Source of the DNA: Hyphomicrobiales bacterium
GTDB lineage: Bacteria > Pseudomonadota > Alphaproteobacteria > Rhizobiales > Beijerinckiaceae
Reading direction: 5' to 3'
DNA: 63,060 nt
Assembly: GCA_004144595.1 (NCBI GenBank)
Contig: SEEM01000018.1
Span: forward strand, 1-63,060
Shown here: positions 9,853 to 18,272 of the stretch, one piece after another
Numbering within the stretch: the first letter of the stretch is position 1
Layout: every line of letters starts with the position of its first letter
The notes under the pieces: generated by a model
Database searches by the model: none
The model's input: the letters and a program-made list of their open reading frames with translations, nothing else
Told to the model about the DNA's origin: nothing
Program-made: the position numbers and the translations under genes

Positions 9853-12120
9853 CTAGACCGGGACCTTGAACTCGGTCGCGAAGGCGGCGAGCTGCGGGCG
9901 CAGATTGGTGACGCCCTCCGGGGAAGCCAGCATCCAGTCCATGCGTTCGCGCAGCTTGCCGGTATCGAGCGCCCGCAGCATCGCCTTGACCGGCCCGATC
10001 GAAGCCGCCGACATCGAGAAGCCGCGATAGCCCAGCCCGATCAGCGCCATGGTCTCCAGCGGCTTGCCGCCCATCTCGCCGCAGACGGTAACCGGGCAGC
10101 CGGTCTCGGCGGCGGCATCCACGATGCACCGGAGAGCCCGGAGGGGGCCGACGCCGAGCGGATCGAAGCGGTCGGCGACTCGCTTGTTCTCGCGGTCGGC
10201 TGCGAAGAGGAACTGCATGAGGTCATTGGTGCCGATCGACAGGAAATCGGCCTCGCGCGCGATCTCCGGCAGCTCGAACAGCAGCGATGGCACCTCGACC
10301 ATGACGCCGACCCTGAGATCGCGCGGCGGCGTGACGCCCTGCTTCTCCAGCATCACCTGCTCGCGGCGGATGATCATGCGGGCGCGGCGGAACTCGTCGG
10401 TGGTCGCGACCATCGGCAGCATGATCTTGAGATCGCGGCCGGCGCCGGCCCGCAGCATCGCGCGCACCTGCGCCCTGAGGAGGCGCGGCTTGTCGAGGCC
10501 GATGCGGATCGCGCGCCAGCCGAGCGCCGGGTTCTCCTCCTCGACACGCTCCATATAGGGCAGCACCTTGTCGCCGCCGATATCCAGGGTGCGGAAGGTG
10601 ACCGGCAGCTCGCCGGCGGCCTCCAGCACCGCGACATACAGCGCCTGCTGCTCGGAGGTGGTCGGCATGTGCTGCGCCACCATGAACTGCAGCTCCGTGC
10701 GGAACAGGCCGATGCCGGCAGCGGCGGTCGCCTCGATATTCGGCATGTCGACGATCAGGCCAGCGTTGATCTGCAGGGTGATGCCGACCCCGTCGCGGGT
10801 GACCGCCGGAAGTTCCTTGAGCTTCTGATACTGCTTCTGCTTGCGGGCACGCAGCCGGGCCTTGTCCTTGTAGGCGTTCTCGACGTCGGGCTGCGGGCGA
10901 ATCTGCACCTCGCCGGCCTGGCCGTCGACGATGATGGCATCGCCGCCCTCGACCAGCGCGGTCGCGTTGACGACCTCGCCGACGGCGGGAATCCCGAGAG
11001 CGCGGGCCACGATCGCGATATGGCTGGTCGGCCCGCCCTCCTCCAGCACGAGGCCGCGCAGATGGGCGCGGTCGTAGTCCAGCAGCGCCGCCGGCCCCAT
11101 CGAACGGGCGACGAGGATCGCGTTCTCCGGCAGGTTCTCGCGGGCGACGCCGTTGGCCTTGCCGACCAGCGTGCGCAGCAGCCGGTTGGCGAGATCGTCG
11201 AGATCGTGCAGCCGTTCGCGCAGATAGGGATCGGTCTGGCGCAGCATCTTGGCGCGGGTGTCGGACTGGACGCGCTCGACCGCCGCCTCGGCAGTCAGGC
11301 CGGTCAGCACGACCTCGCGCATCCGGCGCAGCCAGCCCTGGTCATGGGCGAACATGCGGAAGGTCTCGAGCACGTCGCGATGCTCACCGGTATGGGCGAC
11401 ATCGCCGCGCTCGACCAGTTCGTCGATCGAGGCGCGCATCTCGCCGATAGCGGCTTCGAGGCGGCCGACCTCGGCCGCGGGGTTTTCGGCGATGAGATTG
11501 GTGATCGCAACGCGCGGCTCGTGCAGCACCGCATGGCCGAGGCCGACACCATCGGCCAGCGCCACCCCGATGCCATGGATCGGCCGGTCGAGACCGATCG
11601 AGGCGCCGGGCGCCGCCAGCGATTTGAGGCCGCCGGCCGCGATCATCTCCGCCATCAGCATGGCAGTGGTCTGGAGCGTCTCGATCTCGTCTTCTGAATA
11701 GAGCCGAGAGGCGCGGTTCTGGATGACGAGCACACCCATCACCGCGCCGCCGCGCAGGATCGGAACGCCGAGGAAGGAACGGTAGACCTCTTCGCCCGTC
11801 TCGGGACGGTAGGAGAAAGAGGGATGCGCCTGCGCGTCCGACAGGGCCAGCGGCTCGGCATCGCTCGCGATCATGCCTACGAGGCCCTCGCCCGCCCGCA
11901 TGGTGGTGAGGTGGACCGCCTCGCGATTGAGGCCTTCGGTGGCGTAGAGTTCGAGAGAGCCGTCCTCGCGCAGGACGTAGACGGAACAGACTTCGGCGAC
12001 GAGGTTGCCAGCGATCAGGACGACGAGCCGGTCCAGCCGCTCCTGCGGGCTGATCGATGCCGCCATGACCTCGCGGAGACGGCGCAACAGAACGCTCGGT
12101 CCTCCGAGAGCGCCTCGCAT
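9853..12120 (-). CDS. ptsP: Phosphoenolpyruvate-protein phosphotransferase PtsP (EI-Ntr)
   Basis: First enzyme of the nitrogen-related phosphotransferase relay: it takes phosphate from PEP and passes it to NPr, then EIIA-Ntr, controlling carbon/nitrogen and potassium responses. About 755 residues. An N-terminal GAF domain (about 20-160) replaces the simple EI start. The phospho-His domain has EGGPTSHIAI with His367. The C-terminal PEP-binding barrel shows FRTELQFM, VEVPS, GTNDLMQF and CGEMGG. I chose the ATG at 12120 (MRGALGGPSVLLRRL) because GGAGGG lies 9 bases before it and family members begin this way. An in-frame ATG at 12153 has no ribosome site. Confidence 0.95.
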   Translation of the reverse strand: MRGALGGPSVLLRRLREVMAASISPQERLDRLVVLIAGNLVAEVCSVYVLREDGSLELYATEGLNREAVHLTTMRAGEGLVGMIASDAEPLALSDAQAHPSFSYRPETGEEVYRSFLGVPILRGGAVMGVLVIQNRASRLYSEDEIETLQTTAMLMAEMIAAGGLKSLAAPGASIGLDRPIHGIGVALADGVGLGHAVLHEPRVAITNLIAENPAAEVGRLEAAIGEMRASIDELVERGDVAHTGEHRDVLETFRMFAHDQGWLRRMREVVLTGLTAEAAVERVQSDTRAKMLRQTDPYLRERLHDLDDLANRLLRTLVGKANGVARENLPENAILVARSMGPAALLDYDRAHLRGLVLEEGGPTSHIAIVARALGIPAVGEVVNATALVEGGDAIIVDGQAGEVQIRPQPDVENAYKDKARLRARKQKQYQKLKELPAVTRDGVGITLQINAGLIVDMPNIEATAAAGIGLFRTELQFMVAQHMPTTSEQQALYVAVLEAAGELPVTFRTLDIGGDKVLPYMERVEEENPALGWRAIRIGLDKPRLLRAQVRAMLRAGAGRDLKIMLPMVATTDEFRRARMIIRREQVMLEKQGVTPPRDLRVGVMVEVPSLLFELPEIAREADFLSIGTNDLMQFLFAADRENKRVADRFDPLGVGPLRALRCIVDAAAETGCPVTVCGEMGGKPLETMALIGLGYRGFSMSAASIGPVKAMLRALDTGKLRERMDWMLASPEGVTNLRPQLAAFATEFKVPV

Positions 12121-12303
12121 CGATCTCAGCCCTCCGCCCGCCTCCTCAGCCATCGATGATACGATGCCTGTCCAGACCCTGAGTCGCCCGCTCCGGTCAT
12201 GCTGCCTTCTAGCGACCAAAGGCCTTATTCGGCAAGGGCCGCTAACGCGGCACGCAGCATCACCTCAGGATTTCGCTCGTTTTCCGGACCCGAGAGCCCA
12301 GTC

Positions 12304-13872
12304 TCAAGGCCGCACCAGAGCGAGATGAGCCGCCTTCCCTGCGCTGCGCTTCCCACGCGATCCTTCCGACACCTTGCCAACACCGGCCTCCTGCGGCGCA
12401 GATGACGCGGCCGATGACTCGCCCCGACCCGTCCGCCGCGCGCCGGAACGCGGCTCCTTGCGCCCCCCGGCGACGGCCGATGTCTCGGCGGCAGGATTAC
12501 TCTCACCCGACAGTGCCCGCAGATATTGCCGCGTCCACCATTCGATATCGGTGGCGGCGATGATGGCATAGAGCTTCTCGAAGCGGCGGATGCGCTCCGT
12601 CCTCGGCATGGCGAGCGCCGTGCGGATCGCTTCCGCCACCTCATGGGCATCGAATGGATTGACGATCAGCGCCTCGCCCATCTGCTGGGCGGCGCCGGCG
12701 AAGCGCGAGAGCACGAGCACACCCGGATCGGCCGGGTCCTGCGCTGCGATATATTCCTTGGCGACGAGGTTCATGCCGTCGCGCATCGGCGTGACCAGCC
12801 CGACCTGGGCGCGCCTATAGAAACCCGCCAGCGCCTTGCGCGAATAGGCTTTCTTGACCACGCGGATCGGCGTCCAGTCGAATTCGCCGAGCTGTGCATT
12901 GAGGCGGCCGGCGACCTCGTCGGACATCCGGTCGAGTTCGGCATATTCGGGCACGTCGCTGCGCGACGGCGGTGCGATCTGCAGCAGGCTGACACGCCCC
13001 CGCTCCTCAGGATGACCGCGCAGGAACTCCCCGAAGGCCTCCAGTCGCTGCACGATGCCCTTGGAATAATCGAGACGGTCGACGCCGATGACGAGCTTGC
13101 GCTCGCCGAGCGATTCCTTGGTGGCGCGCAGCGGCGTAGTCGCCTGCCGGGCGGACGCGGAGGCGAGCCGGCGGAAGCCCTCGACGTCGATCCCGATCGG
13201 AAAGGCCTGGACTGATGTTTCGCGCAGCCCCAGGCGCACGCGCCTTCCGTCGGTGCGGGCACCGCAGAGCGAGACCAGCCCGCCGATCAGGTTGCGGGCA
13301 TCGACCTCTGTCTGCATCCCGACGAGGTCATAGGCAGCCATGGTGCGGATCAGCGTGGCGCTGAAGGGCAAGGCGCCGATGACCTCGGCTGCCGGCCAGG
13401 GGATATGATGGAAATATCCGATGCGATTGGTGATGCCACGCCGGCGCAGCTCCGCCGCCAGCGGGATCAGATGGTAGTCGTGGATCCAGATCAGGTCGTC
13501 GGGCTTGATCAGCGCGGCAAGCGCCCGGGCGAAGCGGCGGTTGACGCCGAGATAGCCCATATAGTCGCTGCGCTGGAACTCGGTCAGGCCGAGCCGATAA
13601 TGCATCAGCGGCCAGAGCGCCCGGTTCGAGAAGCCGAGATAATAGCTCTGGCGCTCCGCCTCGCTGAGATCGGTCACGGCATAGGTGACGTTGCCCTGCT
13701 CGACCTGCCGGACTTGCGCCGGCGTGCCCTCGCTCACGGCCCCGCTCCAGCCGAACCACAGGCCGCCGCGCTGCTCCAGCGCCTCGCGCAAGGCGACCGC
13801 CAACCCACCCGCCATCACCTTTTCATGACGATCGGGGATCGTGACGCGATTGGAAACGACGACAAGACGCAT
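12304..13872 (-). CDS. otsA: Alpha,alpha-trehalose-phosphate synthase OtsA
   Basis: GT20 glycosyltransferase joining UDP-glucose and glucose-6-phosphate to trehalose-6-phosphate. 522 residues from the ATG at 13872 (MRLVVVSNRVT), with GGAG upstream. Visible motifs: the N-terminal AGGL loop, IWIHDYHLIPLA, VIGVDRLDYSKGI and DGMNLVAKEYIAAQ. The enzyme core ends near residue 465. It is followed by about 55 extra residues, very basic and Ser/Gly-rich (KEPRSGARRTGRG...KRSAGKAAHLALVRP), that are not part of the GT20 fold. Divergent from otsB. EcfG-like promoter motifs lie about 57 bases upstream, which suggests general stress control. Confidence 0.95.
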   Translation of the reverse strand: MRLVVVSNRVTIPDRHEKVMAGGLAVALREALEQRGGLWFGWSGAVSEGTPAQVRQVEQGNVTYAVTDLSEAERQSYYLGFSNRALWPLMHYRLGLTEFQRSDYMGYLGVNRRFARALAALIKPDDLIWIHDYHLIPLAAELRRRGITNRIGYFHHIPWPAAEVIGALPFSATLIRTMAAYDLVGMQTEVDARNLIGGLVSLCGARTDGRRVRLGLRETSVQAFPIGIDVEGFRRLASASARQATTPLRATKESLGERKLVIGVDRLDYSKGIVQRLEAFGEFLRGHPEERGRVSLLQIAPPSRSDVPEYAELDRMSDEVAGRLNAQLGEFDWTPIRVVKKAYSRKALAGFYRRAQVGLVTPMRDGMNLVAKEYIAAQDPADPGVLVLSRFAGAAQQMGEALIVNPFDAHEVAEAIRTALAMPRTERIRRFEKLYAIIAATDIEWWTRQYLRALSGESNPAAETSAVAGGRKEPRSGARRTGRGESSAASSAPQEAGVGKVSEGSRGKRSAGKAAHLALVRP

Positions 13873-13921
13873 AGAGCAGCATTCTCCGGCATGGGCCGCC
13901 CGCATTTCGCCATCGGCGGCA

Positions 13922-13946
13922 GGAACAGAACGCGTCCGAAAGCGTA
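13922..13946 (+). promoter_or_regulatory. Candidate EcfG promoter toward otsB
   Basis: GGAAC (13922-13926), 16 bases, then CGTA (13943-13946). The alphaproteobacterial general-stress sigma factor EcfG recognises GGAAC - N16/17 - CGTT, so there is one mismatch in the last base. It is oriented toward otsB and GH15. Trehalose genes are known members of this stress regulon in several relatives. Confidence 0.5.
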
Positions 13947-13954
13947 ATGTTTCC
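13929..13954 (-). promoter_or_regulatory. Candidate EcfG promoter toward otsA
   Basis: On the minus strand, GGAAA (13954-13950), 17 bases, CGTT (13932-13929): one mismatch, in the fifth base of the -35, to GGAAC - N16/17 - CGTT. It overlaps the opposite-strand candidate almost completely. Its -10 is about 57 bases from the otsA start, a normal leader length. Confidence 0.5.
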
Positions 13955-14151
13955 GAGGTGCGGACGCGGTCACATGGCAGCCCTGTGGCAGCCGTGCGGT
14001 GAAATCGCGTTCGCCATGGTAGGCTTTCGAGAGATCGAGACAACCCCTCGCTCCTTATTTTCGACGAAGCCATGGCCCGGTGACAGGACAGAAAACGGCC
14101 TTCCCTGTCCGCATGGCCGCTCTTCTGCCGCCTTCACTGCCCAGATACGAA

Positions 14152-14955
14152 ATGATGACGACCTTGACCGAACCCGATATCGCCACAGGCCCCCACGAGA
14201 TCGCTGCCCCGGATCGCGAGATCGCTCTGTTTTTGGATTTCGACGGGACGCTCGTCGAAATCGCGCCCTCGCCGGAAGACGTTAATCTCGACCGGCGCGT
14301 GGCCCCTGCGCTGACGACACTGCGTGCGCAGCTCGGCGGGGCACTTGCGCTGGTCTCCGGCCGCCCGATCGCATTTCTCGACAAAGTCCTCGCCCCGCAC
14401 CGCTTCGATATCGCCGGGCTGCATGGCGCCCAGATACGCGTCGACGACGAAATCCGCTCGCAGGCCGATATGCATGAGGGCATGCGGGCGGCACTGCGCG
14501 ATCTCGTTCGCTTCGCCAACAGCCATGTCGGCATCATCGTCGAGGACAAGCGCATTTCCGTGGCGTTGCATTGGCGCCTGGCGCCTGCATTGCAGGACGA
14601 GGCCCTCGTCCTGATGCGCAGCGTCGCGGCACGGATGGGACCGGGCATGCGCCTGCAGGAGGGAAAAGCCGTTGCCGAGCTGGTTCCGGCCGGCGCGAGC
14701 AAGGGCAGCGCGATCGCCTGGCTGATGGCGACCCCGGTCTATGCCGGCCGCCAGCCTGTCTTCATCGGAGACGACATCACCGACGAGGACGGGTTCGAGG
14801 CGGTCAACGCCATGGGCGGTATTTCCGTCCGCATCGGCGCCGACCGCGAGAGCCATGCCAGCTGCCGGCTCGCCTCGCCGACCGTGCTGCGCCATATCCT
14901 TCTCGAAGCCGCTGAAAGCGGTCGTCTCTCCGCTTCGAGCTTCAAGCAGGACTGA
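14152..14955 (+). CDS. otsB: Trehalose-6-phosphate phosphatase OtsB
   Basis: HAD-superfamily phosphatase that converts trehalose-6-phosphate to trehalose, the step after OtsA. About 267 residues from ATG 14152. HAD motif I is LFLDFDGTLVE (nucleophile Asp29, acid Asp31). Motif IV is FIGDDITDEDGFE near residue 205. The cap domain carries LHGAQIR and IVEDKRISVALHWR. The start is uncertain: in-frame alternatives are the ATG at 14113 and the GTG at 14080, and none has a clear ribosome site. It ends 3 bases before the GH15 gene, so the two are surely co-transcribed. Confidence 0.93.
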   Translation: MMTTLTEPDIATGPHEIAAPDREIALFLDFDGTLVEIAPSPEDVNLDRRVAPALTTLRAQLGGALALVSGRPIAFLDKVLAPHRFDIAGLHGAQIRVDDEIRSQADMHEGMRAALRDLVRFANSHVGIIVEDKRISVALHWRLAPALQDEALVLMRSVAARMGPGMRLQEGKAVAELVPAGASKGSAIAWLMATPVYAGRQPVFIGDDITDEDGFEAVNAMGGISVRIGADRESHASCRLASPTVLRHILLEAAESGRLSASSFKQD

Positions 14956-14958
14956 TCC

Positions 14959-16800
14959 ATGACTGTAACGACCTCGGCTGCGGGGCAGCACTCCGCCTCG
15001 CTCGACCTCGGCGTGATCGGCAACTGCTCGATCGCAGCCCTCATCGACCGCCGCGCCCGCATCGTCTGGGGCTGCTTCCCGCGCTTCGACCGCGACCCCG
15101 TCTTCTGCTCGCTGATCGACAACCACGCCGAAGATGGCGATGCCGAGCCCGAAAAGGGCGTCTTCGCCATCGAGCTCGTCGGCATGACGCGCTGCGAGCA
15201 GAGCTATCTCGACAACACCGCGATCCTGTCCTCCGTGCTTTCGGACGACCAGGGCAATGCGATCGAAATCCTCGATTTCGCGCCGCGCTTCGTGCGCTAC
15301 GAGCGCTTCTTCCGGCCGCCGCAGCTTGTGCGGCGCGTTCGCCGGGTCTCGGGGCGGCCGCGCATCCGCGTGCTGGTCAAGCCCTGTCTCGGTATCGGCG
15401 AAGAGCCCGACGAGATGACGCGCGGCTCCAACCATGTCCGTTTCGTCGGCGCCGACCAGACGATCCGGCTCACGACCAACGCGCCGCTTTCCTATGTCGT
15501 GGAAGGCACGCCCTTTGCCGTCGACCAGGCCTATTCCTTCTTCATCGGCTCGGACGAGGCGCTGCGGGCAGAGATCGAGACCACCTCGCGCGAGTTCCTC
15601 GACAAGACCACCGATTACTGGCGCGACTGGGTGCGCTCGCTCTCGATCCCCTTCGAGTACCAGAAGGAGGTGATCCGGGCCGCGATCACGCTGAAGCTCT
15701 GCTCGTTCGAGGAGACCGGCGCGATCGTCGCAGCGTTGACGACCTCGATTCCCGAGGCTCCCGGCACGCAGCGCAACTGGGACTATCGCTATTGCTGGCT
15801 GCGCGACGCCTATTTCGTCGTGCATGCGCTGAACCGCCTCGGCACGACGCGGACGATGGAGGATTATCTCGGCTTCATCACCAATATCGTCGACACCTTC
15901 ACCGAAAGCGGGGCCGAGCATCTGCCGCCGCTCTATCCGATCACGCGCGGCGGCGCGCTGGACGAGTTCGAGGCAGGCAACCTGTCAGGCTATCGTGGGC
16001 ACAAGCCGGTGCGCTTCGGCAACGGTGCGGCGACGCAGATCCAGAACGACGGCTACGGAGCGGTCGTGCTGGCAGCGACGCATTCCTTCTTCGACCGCCG
16101 CCTGATCCAGCCGGGCAAGGAGGCCTTGTTCGGACAGCTCGAACGCATGGGCGAGCTTGCCATCGCCTATTTCGACAAGCCCGATGCCGGCCCGTGGGAA
16201 TTGCGCGAGAAGGAGGCGGTGCATGCCTTCTCCAGCGTGATGTGCTGGGCCGCCTGCGACCGGCTTGCCCGCATCGCCGGCACGCTCGGCCGCGCCGACC
16301 GCAAGGAGTATTGGAAGGCCGAGGCCAAGCGGCTGAAGAACACCATCGCCGAGCAGATCTGGAACGAAGGCAAAGGCCATTTCGTCTCGACCTTCGGCGG
16401 CGAGGACCTGGACGCGACGCTGCTGCTGCTGGCCGAGCTCGGATTCGTGAAATCGGACGATGCCCGCTTCGTCGCCACCGTCGAGGCGATCGGCCGGGAT
16501 CTCAAGCGCGGCGACCTGCTGCTGCGCTACGCCACTCAGGACGATTTCGGCTACATGCATACCGGCTTCCTGATCTGCGCCTTCTGGTATGTCGATGCGC
16601 TCAACGCGATCGGGCGCAGCGAGGAGGCGAAGGAGCTGTTCGGGCGCATCCTGAAGCGGCGCAACAGTTTCGGCCTGCTCTCCGAGGATGCCGACCTGAA
16701 GACCGGTGAGCTCTGGGGCAATTTTCCGCAGACCTATTCGCATGTCGGCCTGATCAACTGCGCGATGCGGCTCAGCCGGGATTGGGAAGAGGCGTTCTGA
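14959..16800 (+). CDS. Glycoside hydrolase family 15 protein (glucoamylase/trehalase-like)
   Basis: 613 residues, cytoplasmic (no signal peptide). The N-terminal beta-sandwich (1-220) has the usual start LGVIGNCSIAALID. The (alpha/alpha)6 barrel follows with TTSIPEAPGTQRNWDYRYCW LRDAY at about 262-285. The likely catalytic glutamates are in GPWELREKEAVHAFSS (about 410) and GELWGNFPQTYSH (about 585). GH15 enzymes cleave alpha-glucosidic bonds, and several bacterial members with this layout act on trehalose. Co-transcription with otsB makes trehalose or a trehalose-derived glucan the likely substrate, but this is inference. Confidence 0.88.
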   Translation: MTVTTSAAGQHSASLDLGVIGNCSIAALIDRRARIVWGCFPRFDRDPVFCSLIDNHAEDGDAEPEKGVFAIELVGMTRCEQSYLDNTAILSSVLSDDQGNAIEILDFAPRFVRYERFFRPPQLVRRVRRVSGRPRIRVLVKPCLGIGEEPDEMTRGSNHVRFVGADQTIRLTTNAPLSYVVEGTPFAVDQAYSFFIGSDEALRAEIETTSREFLDKTTDYWRDWVRSLSIPFEYQKEVIRAAITLKLCSFEETGAIVAALTTSIPEAPGTQRNWDYRYCWLRDAYFVVHALNRLGTTRTMEDYLGFITNIVDTFTESGAEHLPPLYPITRGGALDEFEAGNLSGYRGHKPVRFGNGAATQIQNDGYGAVVLAATHSFFDRRLIQPGKEALFGQLERMGELAIAYFDKPDAGPWELREKEAVHAFSSVMCWAACDRLARIAGTLGRADRKEYWKAEAKRLKNTIAEQIWNEGKGHFVSTFGGEDLDATLLLLAELGFVKSDDARFVATVEAIGRDLKRGDLLLRYATQDDFGYMHTGFLICAFWYVDALNAIGRSEEAKELFGRILKRRNSFGLLSEDADLKTGELWGNFPQTYSHVGLINCAMRLSRDWEEAF

Positions 16801-16830
16801 GTGCCGCTTGGCTTAGGAATGCCGCCATTT

Positions 16831-16921
16831 CATGCTCGGGCCTGTCCCGAGCATCCACGTCTTGAACACCACGGCTGACGAACGAAGGCGTGGATGGTCG
16901 GCACGAGGCCGACCATGACGA
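16831..16921. repeat. Intergenic palindromic repeat, family A, copy 3
   Basis: CATGCTCGGG..CCCGAGCATCCACGTCTT on one side and AAGGCGTGGATGG...GACCATGACG on the other. The architecture matches the copy at 1018-1109, including the same CATCCACGTCTTGA segment. It lies between the convergent GH15 and M20 peptidase genes. Confidence 0.8.
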
Positions 16922-16928
16922 GCGCGCC

Positions 16929-18152
16929 TCACTCCACCTTGGCGGCCGCCCGCATCACGGCCAGCGCCAACACCTGCGCAGCCGGGACGATGCTCTCTAC
17001 CTCCAGGAACTCGTCCGGCGTATGAGCCATGCCGCCGATCGGGCCGACGCTGCAGAGCGTCGGTGTACCCTGCGCTGCGGTGAAGCCGGAATCGGCGCAG
17101 CCGCCGGTGAATTCCGCTGAGACACCGATGCCGAAGGCGGAAGCCGCCTCGCGATAGGTGTCGTAGAGCGCGGCCGAGTCCGAGGAGCGCTCCAGCGGCA
17201 GGAACTCACCCTTGATCGAGAGCACGGCGCTGGTGCCGGCGACTTCGGGCGTCTCGATGATCGCCTTGATCTTGCCGACCATCTCGTCACGCTGGGCGGC
17301 GGTGACATAGCGCAGGTCGATCTCGCACCAGGCGCTGGGCGCGATGGTGTTGACGGTCTGGCCGCCGCCGATCAGCCCGACATTGACGGTGACGCCCTTC
17401 TCCAGGTCGGTGAGCCCCTGAAGTTTTGGGATCTTGTGGCCGAGATCGACGATGGCGGAGGCGCCTTTCTCGTAATTCGCCCCGGAATGGGCGGGCTTGC
17501 CGGTGAACTCGGCGCGCATGAAGACGCCGCCCTTGCGGCCGCTGGTGACGGATTGCCTCTGGTCCTTCGCGAATTCGGTGCCGGCCGGCAGGCGGCTGGG
17601 CTCGGCATTGAAGACGCAGCGCGACTCGCGCGCGGCCGCCTCGATCACCGGCCGCGAGGATGGCGAGCCGATTTCCTCGTCGCTGGTCGTCAGCATCAGC
17701 AGCGGCGCTGCTAGGCCGCCGCATTCGGCGAAGGCGGCGGCGACGAAGGCCGAGATCATCACGCCCGCCTTCATGTCGGCGACGCCCGGCCCGTAGGCGC
17801 GAGAGCCCTTGATCGTGAAGGGCCGGCGCGTCGGCTCGCCCTGCGGGAAGACGGTGTCGCGATGACCGAGCAGCATGACCGGGCGCTGGTCGTTGGCCGT
17901 CGGGTTCGGCAGGCGCGCCCGGACCGCATCGCCGAAGCGGCTATCCGGCACGATCTCGACTTCGAGCCCGTTCGCCTTGTGGAAGCGTGCGACGACTTCG
18001 CCGGCCCGATCGACGCCGGCCTTGTCGTACGAACCGGAATCGGTGTCGACCAGTTCGCGCAGCAGCGCGACCATGCCCTCCTTGCGGCTGGCCAGCCACT
18101 CGGTGACCTTCCTCTCCTCGGGGGTCAGGGCGCTTTGGCTCAGGGCGCTCAT
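16929..18152 (-). CDS. M20 family metallopeptidase (glutamate carboxypeptidase-like)
   Basis: 407 residues from the ATG at 18152 (MSALSQSALTPEERK). Two-zinc M20 motifs are intact: GHRDTVFP (His97, Asp99), GPGVADMKAG (Asp126), SDEEIGS (general base Glu159 and ligand Glu160), and a late His in MAHTPDEF. The central stretch GKPAHSGANYEKGASAI belongs to the dimerisation (lid) domain. The overall look is that of carboxypeptidase G2 / ArgE-DapE relatives, which release C-terminal glutamate or deacylate amino acids. No signal peptide is evident at this start. A longer in-frame start at 18245 would add an unmatched N-terminus. Convergent with GH15 and next to the TPR gene. The substrate is unknown. 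Confidence 0.9.
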   Translation of the reverse strand: MSALSQSALTPEERKVTEWLASRKEGMVALLRELVDTDSGSYDKAGVDRAGEVVARFHKANGLEVEIVPDSRFGDAVRARLPNPTANDQRPVMLLGHRDTVFPQGEPTRRPFTIKGSRAYGPGVADMKAGVMISAFVAAAFAECGGLAAPLLMLTTSDEEIGSPSSRPVIEAAARESRCVFNAEPSRLPAGTEFAKDQRQSVTSGRKGGVFMRAEFTGKPAHSGANYEKGASAIVDLGHKIPKLQGLTDLEKGVTVNVGLIGGGQTVNTIAPSAWCEIDLRYVTAAQRDEMVGKIKAIIETPEVAGTSAVLSIKGEFLPLERSSDSAALYDTYREAASAFGIGVSAEFTGGCADSGFTAAQGTPTLCSVGPIGGMAHTPDEFLEVESIVPAAQVLALAVMRAAAKVE

Positions 18153-18272
18153 CGGCTCACTCGCATTCGTTCCGGATGGGACAATGCAGGCGAGCTTATC
18201 GCCATTGCCGCAGGCGGCAATGGCGGGCGGCGATGGCCATGCCATTCACGCCGCGCATGGCCGGCCTCGTGC

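Noticed and set aside
14134..15921. Long minus-strand open frame opposite otsB and the GH15 gene
   Set aside because: Antisense shadow of two clear enzyme genes; no domain, no ribosome site.
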